Notes under the pieces: generated by a model
What the model was told of the DNA's origin: nothing
What the model saw: the letters and a program-made list of their open reading frames with translations, nothing else
The model's database searches: none
In this document: positions 14,535-22,912 of the stretch, in pieces
Layout of the letters: each line of letters starts with the position of its first letter
Position numbering within the stretch: position 1 is the stretch's first letter
Origin: Acetoanaerobium sp041831635
Lineage (GTDB): Bacteria > Bacillota > Clostridia > Peptostreptococcales > Filifactoraceae
Direction: 5' to 3'
NCBI GenBank assembly: GCA_041831635.1
Contig: JBHASY010000076.1
Location: forward strand, 1-30,702
Length of the DNA: 30,702 bases
Position numbers and translations under genes: made by a program

Positions 14535-16907
14535 TTACTCTTCATATCCGTCAGTTTCTTGTTTTTCTTCGTAGAATTTTAATCCCTCACGGATTTTTTC
14601 TTCTATTTCATCATGATCCAGTCCTGTAAGTATCTCAAGACCTTCTTCTACATTTGAAATAGAATATATGTGAAACTCTCCTTTTTTTACTGCCTCTATA
14701 ACTTCATCTTTTAAGATGAGGTTTTTTACATTTTGCTTTGGAATTATTACTCCCTGACTTCCTGTCAGTCCTCTTTGTACACAAATATCAAAGAAGCCCT
14801 CGATTTTTTCATTTACTCCGCCTATAGGCTGAATTTCTCCTTTTTGACTTATAGAGCCTGTTACTGCTATATATTGTTTTATAGGCATCTGAGCTATGCT
14901 TGAAAGTATTACATAAAGTTCTGTAGATGACGCACTGTCTCCGTCTATTCCTGAATAGTTCTGCTCAAATGTAATAGAAGTAGTAACTGAAAGGGTCGTT
15001 TCTTTTGCATATTTTTCTCCTATATAGCCTGAAAGAATAAGCACACCTTTATCGTGGCTTGAACCGCTTCGCCTTACTTCTCTTTCCACATTTATTATTC
15101 CTGACTTCCCTTTGTAACTGGATGCCGTAATTCTTGCCGGTTTTCCAAAGGAATACTCTCCTACTCCCATAACGGCAAGTCCGTTTATCTGCCCTATCTT
15201 TTCTTTGTCTATATCTATAAGCAAAGTTCCGTCTTCATATAGTTCGTTTAATTTTTCTTCGTATTTATTATTTCGGTATTTTTTTGCATTTACTGCATTT
15301 TGTACATCTTGAGCTGTTACAAATTCACTTGTTTCATCACTAAAGGCATCAGCCTCATATAGTATTTCTACCAGTTGATTGTATCTTGAACTTAGTTTGT
15401 CTTTGCTGTCTGCCAGTCTTGCGCTGTATTGCAACACTTTTCCTACTGCTTCTTTAGAAAAATGTTTTAATCCTTTTTCTTTGCACTGAGTAGCTATAGA
15501 ACGAGCAAATTTATATACGTTTTCAGGAGTTCCTTTCATTTCCACATCAAAATCAGACATAATTCTAAATAGTTTTCTAAAGTCCTCATCATAAGTGAAT
15601 AAAGCACTGTAAGTGTAATAATCCCCTATGAGAATTACCTTCACATCCATATCTATAGGTTCAGGCTTTAGGGTTGATGTTACTACATAGCCATACTGTT
15701 TATTTAAAGTTTCAATCGTTATTTTATCTGTTTTTAATGCACGTTTGAGTCCTTCCCACGCAAATTGATGAGAAAACAGGTCTTTTACGTTTAGAATTAA
15801 AAATCCTCCATTTGCCCTGTGAAGTGCTCCCGGTTTTATGTTCATAAAACTGGTAGTCTGTAAACCCATCTCGTTTTTGTATTCCATCATACCTGTTATA
15901 TTATAGTAGGTAGGATTTGTTTCATTTACTATAGGCATTCCCGTTTTGTCCGAGTTATCTATAAAGAGGTTTACCTTATATCTTTCAAAGAATTTCTTTG
16001 GGTCTTCACTTTGAGTAAAAAACGGATTTTCAGGAGGATTTTGCTGTTCCTTGAAGTTGTTTATATGCTCGACCATATCTTCTTTTAAATCGTTGATATG
16101 AAGCAACACTTTTTCATTTAAAGCATATTTTTCTATTAGGTTATCAAAAAAGAACGAAACTATTTTTTCTCCTGTTTTTTTGTCCAGTTCTGTTATCTTA
16201 TCTCTCAGTTTTTGCTCCAGACTTCTCATTTTGTTCATATATTCAGTTACTTCTTTATTTAATTCCTGCGACTTATCACGAAGTTTTGTAAATTCTTCTT
16301 CGGAAAGGTTACCGTATTCCTCATCGTTCATAAGGCTGCCATCTTCTTTTAACGGAATAGTAAGCAGTCCCTGAGCGGAATGTTGAAAATAAAATCCTCT
16401 TTCTTTTGCATATCCATTCAATTCTGATATCAACTTTTGACCCATTTTTTCATATTTCTGTGCTATTTCATTGCTTCCCAGTTCATATTCTATCGAACTG
16501 AACACCTTTGGCAGTTCTTTGTAAAGTTTATCTACTACAGTATCTATATATTTTTGAAAATGCTTTGCCTCTCCCGCCTTAAAGCTTATAGCTCTCGGTT
16601 CATCAGGATTTTTAAAATTATATACGTAGACATAGTCCTTGTTGTTATTTTCCCTAGCTGCAATTTTAGAAACCATAGAATATGTGTAACTGCTTCTTCC
16701 CGTTCCGCTTATCCCTGCTACGAATATATTATATCCTTTTGCTTTCATTTTCAGACCGAAACTAAGCGCCTCAGCAGCTCTTTCTTGACCTATGATGCCG
16801 TCTAAAGGTTCTAAGTCCTTCGTGCTGTTAAAGTCAAACTCGTCCATATCATATTTTAATTTTAAATCTTCAGGTTTTAATCTCCATTTTGAAACATCTA
16901 CAGGCAT
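14535..16907 (-). CDS. Lon-family (S16) protease with AAA_32-type domain
   Basis: 790 residues. It has an N-terminal segment, a degenerate AAA+ core with P-loop-like GISGTGRSS (65-73) in which Arg replaces the usual Lys, a long helical insertion (about 125-290) rich in KLRDK and EEEF repeats, the second half of the AAA module (about 330-540), and a C-terminal Lon protease domain (about 560-770). The catalytic pair is Ser658 in GDSASS and Lys701 in GGVNEKIEG; the 43-residue spacing equals that of E. coli Lon. It belongs to the LonB/LonC-like group with PF13654-type AAA, not to classical LonA, having no LAN domain. Whether ATP is hydrolysed is uncertain given the P-loop Arg. Confidence 0.9.
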   Translation of the reverse strand: MPVDVSKWRLKPEDLKLKYDMDEFDFNSTKDLEPLDGIIGQERAAEALSFGLKMKAKGYNIFVAGISGTGRSSYTYSMVSKIAARENNNKDYVYVYNFKNPDEPRAISFKAGEAKHFQKYIDTVVDKLYKELPKVFSSIEYELGSNEIAQKYEKMGQKLISELNGYAKERGFYFQHSAQGLLTIPLKEDGSLMNDEEYGNLSEEEFTKLRDKSQELNKEVTEYMNKMRSLEQKLRDKITELDKKTGEKIVSFFFDNLIEKYALNEKVLLHINDLKEDMVEHINNFKEQQNPPENPFFTQSEDPKKFFERYKVNLFIDNSDKTGMPIVNETNPTYYNITGMMEYKNEMGLQTTSFMNIKPGALHRANGGFLILNVKDLFSHQFAWEGLKRALKTDKITIETLNKQYGYVVTSTLKPEPIDMDVKVILIGDYYTYSALFTYDEDFRKLFRIMSDFDVEMKGTPENVYKFARSIATQCKEKGLKHFSKEAVGKVLQYSARLADSKDKLSSRYNQLVEILYEADAFSDETSEFVTAQDVQNAVNAKKYRNNKYEEKLNELYEDGTLLIDIDKEKIGQINGLAVMGVGEYSFGKPARITASSYKGKSGIINVEREVRRSGSSHDKGVLILSGYIGEKYAKETTLSVTTSITFEQNYSGIDGDSASSTELYVILSSIAQMPIKQYIAVTGSISQKGEIQPIGGVNEKIEGFFDICVQRGLTGSQGVIIPKQNVKNLILKDEVIEAVKKGEFHIYSISNVEEGLEILTGLDHDEIEEKIREGLKFYEEKQETDGYEE

Positions 16908-17041
16908 AGTTCTTCCCCCTTAATAAAATGAGTTCTTAAAAATATAGTTACCCCTTTTATAATCTTATAATACACCTAATATGATATAATAATTTTGTTA
17001 AATTCCTTTTCCGGCTACAAAAACGCGGCGTATCATTACAG

Positions 17042-17073
17042 AAAAAAACCATAGCCGGCTGCTATGGTTTTTT
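17042..17073 (-). terminator. Terminator after the 17158 membrane protein gene
   Basis: CCATAGC pairs with GCTATGG around CGGCT, flanked by A and T runs that extend the stem, with a T tail on both strands. It is placed to end transcription of the membrane protein gene 85 bases upstream. Confidence 0.75.
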
Positions 17074-17157
17074 AACTTTGTATGTCGTTTTTACATTACA
17101 TTCTTTGCTCTTTCTTATTATACAAATCCTAACACAAAAAACAACTTATGTTCAGTT

Positions 17158-17820
17158 TTATGATGCTTTTGCACTCTTTTTGGATATCGCAATCAATACT
17201 CCCAGTAATATAGATAGAAAAGCTGAAACCAGAACCCTATATTCTACAGGCAATAAAAACACTATAGTATGACACGGAATCCATATAAAAATACAGGTCT
17301 TCATCCAAGAAAAACTCACTATAGAATACCAATCTATCCTATCTACCATCATTTTAACCGTTATCGCCTTATGCCCTACCTCATAACATAAATCCACATA
17401 CAAGTCCGCAAACTTATGGTATATATACATCATAGGACCAAATGTCAAATTCATAGTCGCACTTGCAAAAAATGCCTGTGCCAATATTGCTCCATCAAAA
17501 GGAAGTCTTCCCAAGGATTGGGCAACTGCGACTCCACCGGTAAATACTGTAAACACGAGCGTTATTATGATACCAAGTATTCCCCATATCACAGCTTTGT
17601 AAAAAAAACCTACGGGCTTAATCCATCTTCCGTTTATTATTCTTGCTCCGAGCAAATCTCCCATAGTTGCCAGTATACAAAATTTGAAAAATCCTCCGAT
17701 ATATGGGTGTGTATCTGTAACACTTATGAAAGTAGTGCGAGTGGACGGTATGACTAAAATCACTATCCACACAGCCAGCGCAAGTCCCCAAAACAAATCT
17801 CCTTTTAAATTTTTATTCAC
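17158..17820 (-). CDS. Polytopic membrane protein of unknown function
   Basis: 220 residues from a GTG start with AAGGAG nine bases upstream. About five hydrophobic segments are visible: residues 10-27, 43-60, 72-93, a weaker one near 105-130, 172-190 and 195-213. Recognisable features are ATMGDLLGARIINGRW in the second segment and IPCHTIVFLLPVEYRVL near the C-terminus, with a charged cytoplasmic tail. I do not recognise the family with confidence; distant similarity to Mpv17/PMP22-type proteins is possible but weak. It lies between flgL and lon with its own promoter, so a flagellar role is not implied. Confidence 0.65.
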   Translation of the reverse strand: MNKNLKGDLFWGLALAVWIVILVIPSTRTTFISVTDTHPYIGGFFKFCILATMGDLLGARIINGRWIKPVGFFYKAVIWGILGIIITLVFTVFTGGVAVAQSLGRLPFDGAILAQAFFASATMNLTFGPMMYIYHKFADLYVDLCYEVGHKAITVKMMVDRIDWYSIVSFSWMKTCIFIWIPCHTIVFLLPVEYRVLVSAFLSILLGVLIAISKKSAKAS

Positions 17821-17886
17821 TTGACACTTCTCCTTATTTTTTATTTCGATAGTATCTTCTCCCTACTGTCTTTCTTTTGCCAAAAC

Positions 17887-17915
17887 ATCATAATCTAAGA
17901 GAACTATCCCGGCAA
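17887..17915 (-). promoter_or_regulatory. Promoter of the 17158 membrane protein gene
   Basis: On the minus strand TTGCCG (17910-17915), 17 bases, then TATGAT (17887-17892). It lies just past the flgL stop, making the membrane protein a separate transcription unit. Confidence 0.55.
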
Positions 17916-17926
17916 GTTATTACTTT

Positions 17927-18850
17927 CTAACTCAAGAAGTCCACAAGTGTAGGCTGAATTATCCTAGCTGTAACCGATAATGATGCTCTATATACAGCCT
18001 CTGCGGTAACCAGCTGAATTTGAGTTTCAGCTACATCTGTATCTTTTGTATCAGAAAGCAATTTTTTTAAATTTACATTTACATCTGTCATTCTTTCAGA
18101 CATTATGTCTATCATATTCACCTTTGCTCCTACTTCTCCTCTTATTTGAAGAATTGTTTTCAACTGGTCATCCATATCAGCCAAGGAAGCGGAAGCTTTT
18201 TCATGATCTGCTGTGTCAAGTGCTGTGAGAAGTTTGTCGATGTCATCGAACAATTTAGGTTTTCCGCTCGCCTGAACGGCTCCATAGATTCTGTTTCCCG
18301 TGACATTTACTGTTACTCTTTGAGAGTCCCCCACCTTATATTCTATAAGTTCTGTAGGAAGAGCTGTCAAGTCCAAATTATTTGGTGGGCTTGTGTCATA
18401 ATCTCCTGATGTGCCGAGTAATTTTTTATTAGTCTGAAATCCTGAAAAAATATGTCTTCCCATATAGGTATCATTTCCTACCTGAATTAAGTGATTTCTT
18501 AATTCTTTTATCTCCTGAGCCACTTTTTGAGTATCTTCATCTTTTAATATTCCGTTTGCCCCCTGAACCGAAAGCTCTCTTATCCTCTGATATACTGAGG
18601 TTATTTCATTCATAGCCGTTTCAGTTTTTTCAAGCCATGATTTTGCAGATTCTATATTTGACTTAAACTCTATACTCTTATTTATATCAGTTTCCAGTCT
18701 AAGTGCTCTGGAGACTCTTATAGGGTCATCTGACGGTTTATGCAGGTTTGTCAATGACGACAAATCGTGATTCCACTTGCTCATTTTTTGAAGATTAGTG
18801 TTTTGATCTCTCATAGTTCTCATAATCATCATCGAGTTTGTTATTCTCAT
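17927..18850 (-). CDS. flgL: Flagellar hook-associated protein 3
   Basis: 307 residues. The N-terminal helical region MRITNSMMIMRTMRDQ and LHKPSDDPIRVSRALRL is the flagellin-like D0/D1 signature, and the C-terminal AETQIQLVTAEAVYRASLSV segment completes the coiled D0 domain. FlgL forms the second ring at the hook-filament junction, between FlgK and the filament. The N-terminal consensus for FlgL is well kept. It is 15 bases after flgK with AGAGGTG as ribosome site, in the standard flgK-flgL order. No clear terminator follows. Confidence 0.94.
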   Translation of the reverse strand: MRITNSMMIMRTMRDQNTNLQKMSKWNHDLSSLTNLHKPSDDPIRVSRALRLETDINKSIEFKSNIESAKSWLEKTETAMNEITSVYQRIRELSVQGANGILKDEDTQKVAQEIKELRNHLIQVGNDTYMGRHIFSGFQTNKKLLGTSGDYDTSPPNNLDLTALPTELIEYKVGDSQRVTVNVTGNRIYGAVQASGKPKLFDDIDKLLTALDTADHEKASASLADMDDQLKTILQIRGEVGAKVNMIDIMSERMTDVNVNLKKLLSDTKDTDVAETQIQLVTAEAVYRASLSVTARIIQPTLVDFLS

Positions 18851-18865
18851 AGTTCACCTCTTGTT

Positions 18866-20419
18866 TTATAATCCGACTCTGCCCATCCTGTTTATTATTA
18901 CATCTATCATTTCATCTACTGTAGTTATCATACGAGCAGCTGCATTATATGCATGCTGGAATTTAATCATATTTGACATTTCTTCATCTTGACTTACTCC
19001 TGAAACCGACAGTCTGAAAGAATCTACTTCTTCCGAGAGGTATTTCTGGTTGTCATACATACGTTTGGCCTCTTGGGCGTCTACTCCCAGCGATGTTATC
19101 ATGGTTTTTATCACGTCTTCCGGAGCTCCTTCTCCTAAAACTATCTTCGTTCCTGAGCCATAGTCAATCTCAACTTTAAAACTTCTGTTATTTCTAAGGT
19201 CTAACATTTTAAGAACGTTTTTGTTGTTATCATGTGCCCCGTTTCCGTCTCCTAAAGCCACCTTAGTAGGGTCGTCGAGCAGATTTTGGTTCACTTTCAT
19301 ATCAAATGCACTTATAAATGTAGTGGAGTTGTCTTTATTGGTAAAAAGAGGTTCTCCTGATTGAACAGTTCCATTTAAGGCATATCCGTTTTTATGAATG
19401 GCATTTAATTCTTGTGCAATACTATTTGCAAACTCACTTAAAAATCTTAAATAATAAGGTGCTCCTTTAGTTTCATCTTTAAAACCATCCCTTTGCTCTA
19501 ACTGTGAACCTATTGAACCACCCAGTTTTGACTGGTTCAGTGTAGAACTTGTACTCCATTTTATGTTGCTTACTTTTATATTTGCCAAATCTTTTCTGGC
19601 ACCTGCCGGCAAAGTATTATTACCATCTATAAACATAGGATGGTCTTTATTTGTTTCCAGCAACAACCGGTTTGTATCTAAGTTATTCACCAGTGGCGTT
19701 CCCTGAATTGATATCATAAGAGTAGATGATTTTCCGTCTTGTATAGGAATGTATTTTACTTCCAAATCCACCAGTTTTGACAAATCGTCTATCAGTACAT
19801 TTCTGGCATCTCTTAAGTCATTTGCTCTGCTTCCGTCAAGTTCTGCTTCAAGGATCTGCTTATTAAGTTTTGCAATTTGGGTAGCCATAGAGTTTATGGA
19901 TCTTACCGAAGCTTCCACCTCTTCGTTTGCATCCGAAATAATTTTTTCAAATCTCGAATACATATCGTTAAAGTTTCTTGCCAGTCCGATCGCTTTTTGC
20001 AAAAATACAGATCTGTTTGTCGGGTTTGACGGGTCTTTTTGAAGCTCATTTATCCCGTTGAAAAAATTATCCATAATCTTCCTTATACCTGTTTCTGTAG
20101 GTTCATTTAATATTGATTCTATCTGAGAAAGTGAATTGTATTTTTCTTCCCATTCTCCAAGTGTATTTACTTCCTGTCTGTACTTAATATCGAGCATCTC
20201 ATCTCTGATTTGAGATATGAAATGCATTTGCACACCAAGTCCGAGCTGACCCTGTCCCCCGGGTATATTCATAGGATTATATGCAGACTGATTTACTCTT
20301 TGGCGTGTATAGCCTCTTGTATGGACATTTGATACGTTATGTCCCGTTACATCAAGCGCTCTTTGCGCAGCAAAAAGCCCGGATCCTGCTATAGTAAGCC
20401 CTGCAAACGTAGATCTCAT
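18866..20419 (-). CDS. flgK: Flagellar hook-associated protein 1
   Basis: 517 residues from the second ATG (MRSTFAGLTIAGSGL). The first ATG, one codon upstream, sits too close to the AGGTG ribosome site. The N-terminus has the rod/hook-family motif RALDVTGHNVSNVHTRGYTRQRV. The C-terminus has EEMSNMIKFQHAYNAAARMI followed by TTVDEMIDVIINRMG, the D0 helix. FlgK forms the first junction ring on the hook. A terminator hairpin (20474-20491) separates it from flgN, so flgK-flgL needs read-through or its own promoter. Confidence 0.95.
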   Translation of the reverse strand: MRSTFAGLTIAGSGLFAAQRALDVTGHNVSNVHTRGYTRQRVNQSAYNPMNIPGGQGQLGLGVQMHFISQIRDEMLDIKYRQEVNTLGEWEEKYNSLSQIESILNEPTETGIRKIMDNFFNGINELQKDPSNPTNRSVFLQKAIGLARNFNDMYSRFEKIISDANEEVEASVRSINSMATQIAKLNKQILEAELDGSRANDLRDARNVLIDDLSKLVDLEVKYIPIQDGKSSTLMISIQGTPLVNNLDTNRLLLETNKDHPMFIDGNNTLPAGARKDLANIKVSNIKWSTSSTLNQSKLGGSIGSQLEQRDGFKDETKGAPYYLRFLSEFANSIAQELNAIHKNGYALNGTVQSGEPLFTNKDNSTTFISAFDMKVNQNLLDDPTKVALGDGNGAHDNNKNVLKMLDLRNNRSFKVEIDYGSGTKIVLGEGAPEDVIKTMITSLGVDAQEAKRMYDNQKYLSEEVDSFRLSVSGVSQDEEMSNMIKFQHAYNAAARMITTVDEMIDVIINRMGRVGL

Positions 20420-20473
20420 CATTTCACCTCATATATTTAAACATTTCTTACTTAAATTTTGTAAACAAAAAAA

Positions 20474-20491
20474 ACGGAGATTGCTCTCCGT
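20474..20491 (-). terminator. Intrinsic terminator between flgN and flgK
   Basis: ACGGAGA pairs with TCTCCGT around four bases and is followed on the minus strand by eight T residues. A second hairpin lies just upstream on the transcript (TTTTAGGAA/TTCCTAAAA, 20511-20531). Together they could reduce flgKL expression relative to flgMN. Confidence 0.85.
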
Positions 20492-20600
20492 CATGGAAAA
20501 TCAACACCACTTTTAGGAATCCTTCCTAAAATTAAAATCCTTGTCCTTAATGCATACGTCCGGCACAAAGGGCTTTTTGTCCTTTCTAATGTCCAAAAAC

Positions 20601-21095
20601 CTAGAACTTATCTTCAAACAATTTTTTGTCCAGCCTTTGGGTTTCTAATGCGTAGTTCCCTTTACTTTTTTTGTATGTAGTAGGGGAATCGTCTGACAGT
20701 AAGACGTTTTTAGTAAATTCTATTTGCTCCAACACAAATCCTATAATCTTATCGTTTAGACAATTTATAAGTTCGAGTTCTTCCAGTACGGCTTTTAGCT
20801 GCTCACCTGTCATCTGAATTTCTCTTGCAAGATGAGGTGCGTCCTTTGAAGCCATTTCTATTAGGTTATCAATTTTGTCTTTTCCCCAATTTAACTTTGC
20901 TACCAGCTTTCCTCGTCTTTTTTCAGCGTCTATAACAGCTCTCACAAGTTTTTCTTCTTGCTGAGAAATCCCCATCAGCTTGTAAATTTCGTTATCTTTG
21001 AGGATCTTAGTTTTTTCTTTGGCTAAGTCCAGTAACTCAACATTGAGCTGCAGCTGTGTCTGTAATGTATCCAGTATTTCTTGATAGATTTGCAT
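20601..21095 (-). CDS. flgN: Flagellar export chaperone FlgN
   Basis: 164 residues, almost entirely alpha-helical. LQTQLQLNVELLDLAKEKTKIL at the start and AVLEELELINCLNDKIIGFVLEQIEFTKNVL near the C-terminus form the amphipathic FlgN helices that bind the C-terminal ends of FlgK and FlgL. YKKSKGNYALETQRLDKKL is a disordered tail. It lies seven bases after flgM and directly upstream of its two client genes, as in Bacillus (YvyG). The assignment rests on the helical pattern plus strong synteny. Confidence 0.87.
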   Translation of the reverse strand: MQIYQEILDTLQTQLQLNVELLDLAKEKTKILKDNEIYKLMGISQQEEKLVRAVIDAEKRRGKLVAKLNWGKDKIDNLIEMASKDAPHLAREIQMTGEQLKAVLEELELINCLNDKIIGFVLEQIEFTKNVLLSDDSPTTYKKSKGNYALETQRLDKKLFEDKF

Positions 21096-21102
21096 ATCTT
21101 CT

Positions 21103-21396
21103 TTATCCTATGTTACTTGCAGTCATAGAATTATATATCGCCTTTGCAAGTTTTGCCTTATCTATAGTATAAGTTCCATCCTCTATACTTTTCTTTATCG
21201 CTGATACTTTATCTGTTCTGACATCAGGGACTTGTTTTAGTTTTTCAATCGCCGTCTGGTAGTCTTTCCCTTGATTAGATATATTTATATCAAAACCCGG
21301 GCTGCCAGCCTGTACAGATTTTTGTGTTTTAGCTATTTTATTTTTTGCATATGCATTGTATACATTTTGCATAGGCGCGCTACCATATATCTTCAT
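21103..21396 (-). CDS. flgM: Anti-sigma-28 (sigma-D) factor FlgM
   Basis: 97 residues from the third codon of the longer frame; AGGAGG lies seven bases before this ATG, whereas the first ATG directly abuts the ribosome site. The C-terminal half has the FlgM sigma-binding helices: VRTDKVSAIKKSIEDGTY and TIDKAKLAKAIYNSM. FlgM holds the flagellar sigma factor inactive until the hook is complete and FlgM is exported. A sigma-D-like promoter lies 40-75 bases upstream, which fits the known autoregulation of flgM. Confidence 0.92.
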   Translation of the reverse strand: MKIYGSAPMQNVYNAYAKNKIAKTQKSVQAGSPGFDINISNQGKDYQTAIEKLKQVPDVRTDKVSAIKKSIEDGTYTIDKAKLAKAIYNSMTASNIG

Positions 21397-21441
21397 TATC
21401 ATCCCTCCTCGTTTTAATTTGACTGTCCGTCTTCAAATTAT

Positions 21442-21468
21442 ATATCGTAAGAATTAACAAAGTCTTAA
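21442..21468 (-). promoter_or_regulatory. Sigma-D/sigma-28-type promoter of flgM
   Basis: On the minus strand TTAA (21465-21468), exactly 15 bases, then TACGATAT (21442-21449). The sigma-D consensus is TAAA-N15-GCCGATAT, so 3 of 4 and 6 of 8 bases match with ideal spacing. The start would be near 21436, 40 bases before the flgM ATG. Confidence 0.6.
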
Positions 21469-21532
21469 TAGTTTATAGCCGTTAAAGTTTTTTTACGATT
21501 ATTATTTGTTTCAACTGCGTTTTTTAGTTTCT

Positions 21533-21964
21533 TTATGATTTTTCCCTTCTATTGCTGGAGTGAAAAGATATTCCTTTATTTTTACCATCGTTTTTGTAAT
21601 CTTCTTTTTCTACAGGTTTCAGTTCTTTTGCCGCTCCTATCAGGTCTTTTGCCATTTCATTCTTACAATCATCACACATTCTTCCTGATTTTATACTCAT
21701 ACCGCATCTTTCACAACTTAACAAGCTGTTATGTTCATCTTTGATTTCTATTCTTTCATCTTTTAATAATTTTAATATTACTCTTTCTGCTACACCCGTT
21801 CCTTCTGCTACTATTTTTACAGTAGCACCCGGGTTATCGTAAAGGTAATCTCTTACTTTTTTGAAATCGCTTTCTATATTTTCGGCAGAGCATTTAGTAC
21901 ATGTAGTTTCTCCGCTTAGAGAACCAAATTTTCTACCGCATTTTTCACAACTTGTAAGTGTCAT
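21533..21964 (-). CDS. yvyF: YvyF-like flagellar-operon zinc-ribbon/HTH protein
   Basis: 143 residues. It begins with a four-cysteine knuckle (CEKC, then CTKC, residues 6-25). A helix-turn-helix-like middle follows (about 35-75, KKVRDYLYDNPGATVKIVAEGTGV), then a second four-cysteine knuckle (CERC and CDDC, about 84-98) and a charged tail. This layout and the place between comFC and flgM match YvyF of Bacillus subtilis, a conserved protein of unknown function in flagellar operons. The helix-turn-helix and zinc sites suggest nucleic-acid binding (inference). The start has AAAGGAAG upstream. A tandem 19-base repeat lies 38-77 bases before the start. Confidence 0.85.
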   Translation of the reverse strand: MTLTSCEKCGRKFGSLSGETTCTKCSAENIESDFKKVRDYLYDNPGATVKIVAEGTGVAERVILKLLKDERIEIKDEHNSLLSCERCGMSIKSGRMCDDCKNEMAKDLIGAAKELKPVEKEDYKNDGKNKGISFHSSNRREKS

Positions 21965-22001
21965 AGTTTTATCTTCCTTTCAATTTTTTTATTTTATCCC
22001 A

Positions 22002-22041
22002 TTTTTATGTAAACAATATCTGTTTTTATATAAACGATATC
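22002..22041. repeat. Two 19-base direct repeats with 21-bp period upstream of yvyF
   Basis: TTTTTATGTAAACAATATC (22002-22020) and TTTTTATATAAACGATATC (22023-22041) match at 17 of 19 bases. The 21-bp period is two helical turns, so a protein bound to each would sit on the same face of the DNA. The position upstream of yvyF fits an operator. The rest of the 255-base gap to comFC has no gene I can support. Confidence 0.65.
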
Positions 22042-22219
22042 CATTCTCTTGTAAGTTTCTTAAATTTTTCAATTAGCTTATCTGCGCTATCTGCATACCA
22101 ATGCTTTACTTGAAACTTTTAAATGTAGAGCTGTAAAAAATTTGCTTTATCTGTTTCAATTGTAACAAAAAATTGTTAATTTAATAAAAAGGGTTGTTCT
22201 ATGATATATTATACATTTT

Positions 22220-22912
22220 CTATTTCTTTGATGTTGCAAGTACCAAAAGCTTTATCTCACTATAAGGATAAGCTTCTTTTATAGTTTTTGCCACTTCCAC
22301 TGCTGTCGTTCCTGTAGTTAAGATATCGTCAACTAACAGGATTTTTTTATAGTCCAGGTTTAATGTGTTTTCTTCTATTTGAAAAGCTTTGTTTATTTCT
22401 AAAAACCTCTCAAGAGGGTTCAAGCCGGACAACGCCTTTGTCTCTTTTATTTTTCTAATCGGCTTTATATATGGCAGTTTCAGCTTGTTTGAGAGCATAG
22501 TTGCCAGAATATCCATATGGTTGTATCCTCTTTTTCTGATTTTTTTCCCGGTCGAAGGTATAGTCGCTAAATAGTCCATATCAAGCTTTAGAGAATTATA
22601 TTTGTCTTTCATTATATCTGAAAATTCATTTGCAAGATAGGTTTTGCTGCTGTATTTAAATCCATAAATCATTTTTTCTACTATATTTTCATATATAGTA
22701 CAGGCATATGTCTCATCTATAGGCAATTTCATCTTATTTTTCTCACATAGCTCACAGAAATCCTCGTTGCATACTGTTCCACATGATATACAATTTATGT
22801 CTAAAAATTTTATATTGTTAAAGCAAGATTTACAAAGCGAGTATATATTAGTCCTTGGAATAACAGCGTTACAACTGATGCATTTTATGTTAGAAGGGTA
22901 CAGAATTTCCAT
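22220..22912 (-). CDS. comFC: ComFC-like phosphoribosyltransferase-fold protein
   Basis: 230 residues. The N-terminal zinc region has paired cysteines (CISC 11-14, CKSC 27-30, CISC, CNEDFCELC). The C-terminal type I phosphoribosyltransferase fold has the PRPP loop ILLVDDILTTGTTA (about 191-204) and KIRKRGYNHMDILA earlier. ComFC (GntX-like) is needed for late steps of DNA uptake in naturally competent bacteria; here competence itself cannot be judged. It overlaps the end of recD2 by 23 bases, so the two are translationally coupled. GGAGGG precedes the ATG. Confidence 0.92.
   Translation of the reverse strand: MEILYPSNIKCISCNAVIPRTNIYSLCKSCFNNIKFLDINCISCGTVCNEDFCELCEKNKMKLPIDETYACTIYENIVEKMIYGFKYSSKTYLANEFSDIMKDKYNSLKLDMDYLATIPSTGKKIRKRGYNHMDILATMLSNKLKLPYIKPIRKIKETKALSGLNPLERFLEINKAFQIEENTLNLDYKKILLVDDILTTGTTAVEVAKTIKEAYPYSEIKLLVLATSKK

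Noticed and set aside
22027..22120. Short open stretch on the minus strand reading HWYADSADKLIEKFKKL upstream of yvyF
   Set aside because: About 30 codons with a stop just upstream, no start codon and no ribosome site. It could be a gene remnant, but nothing supports expression.
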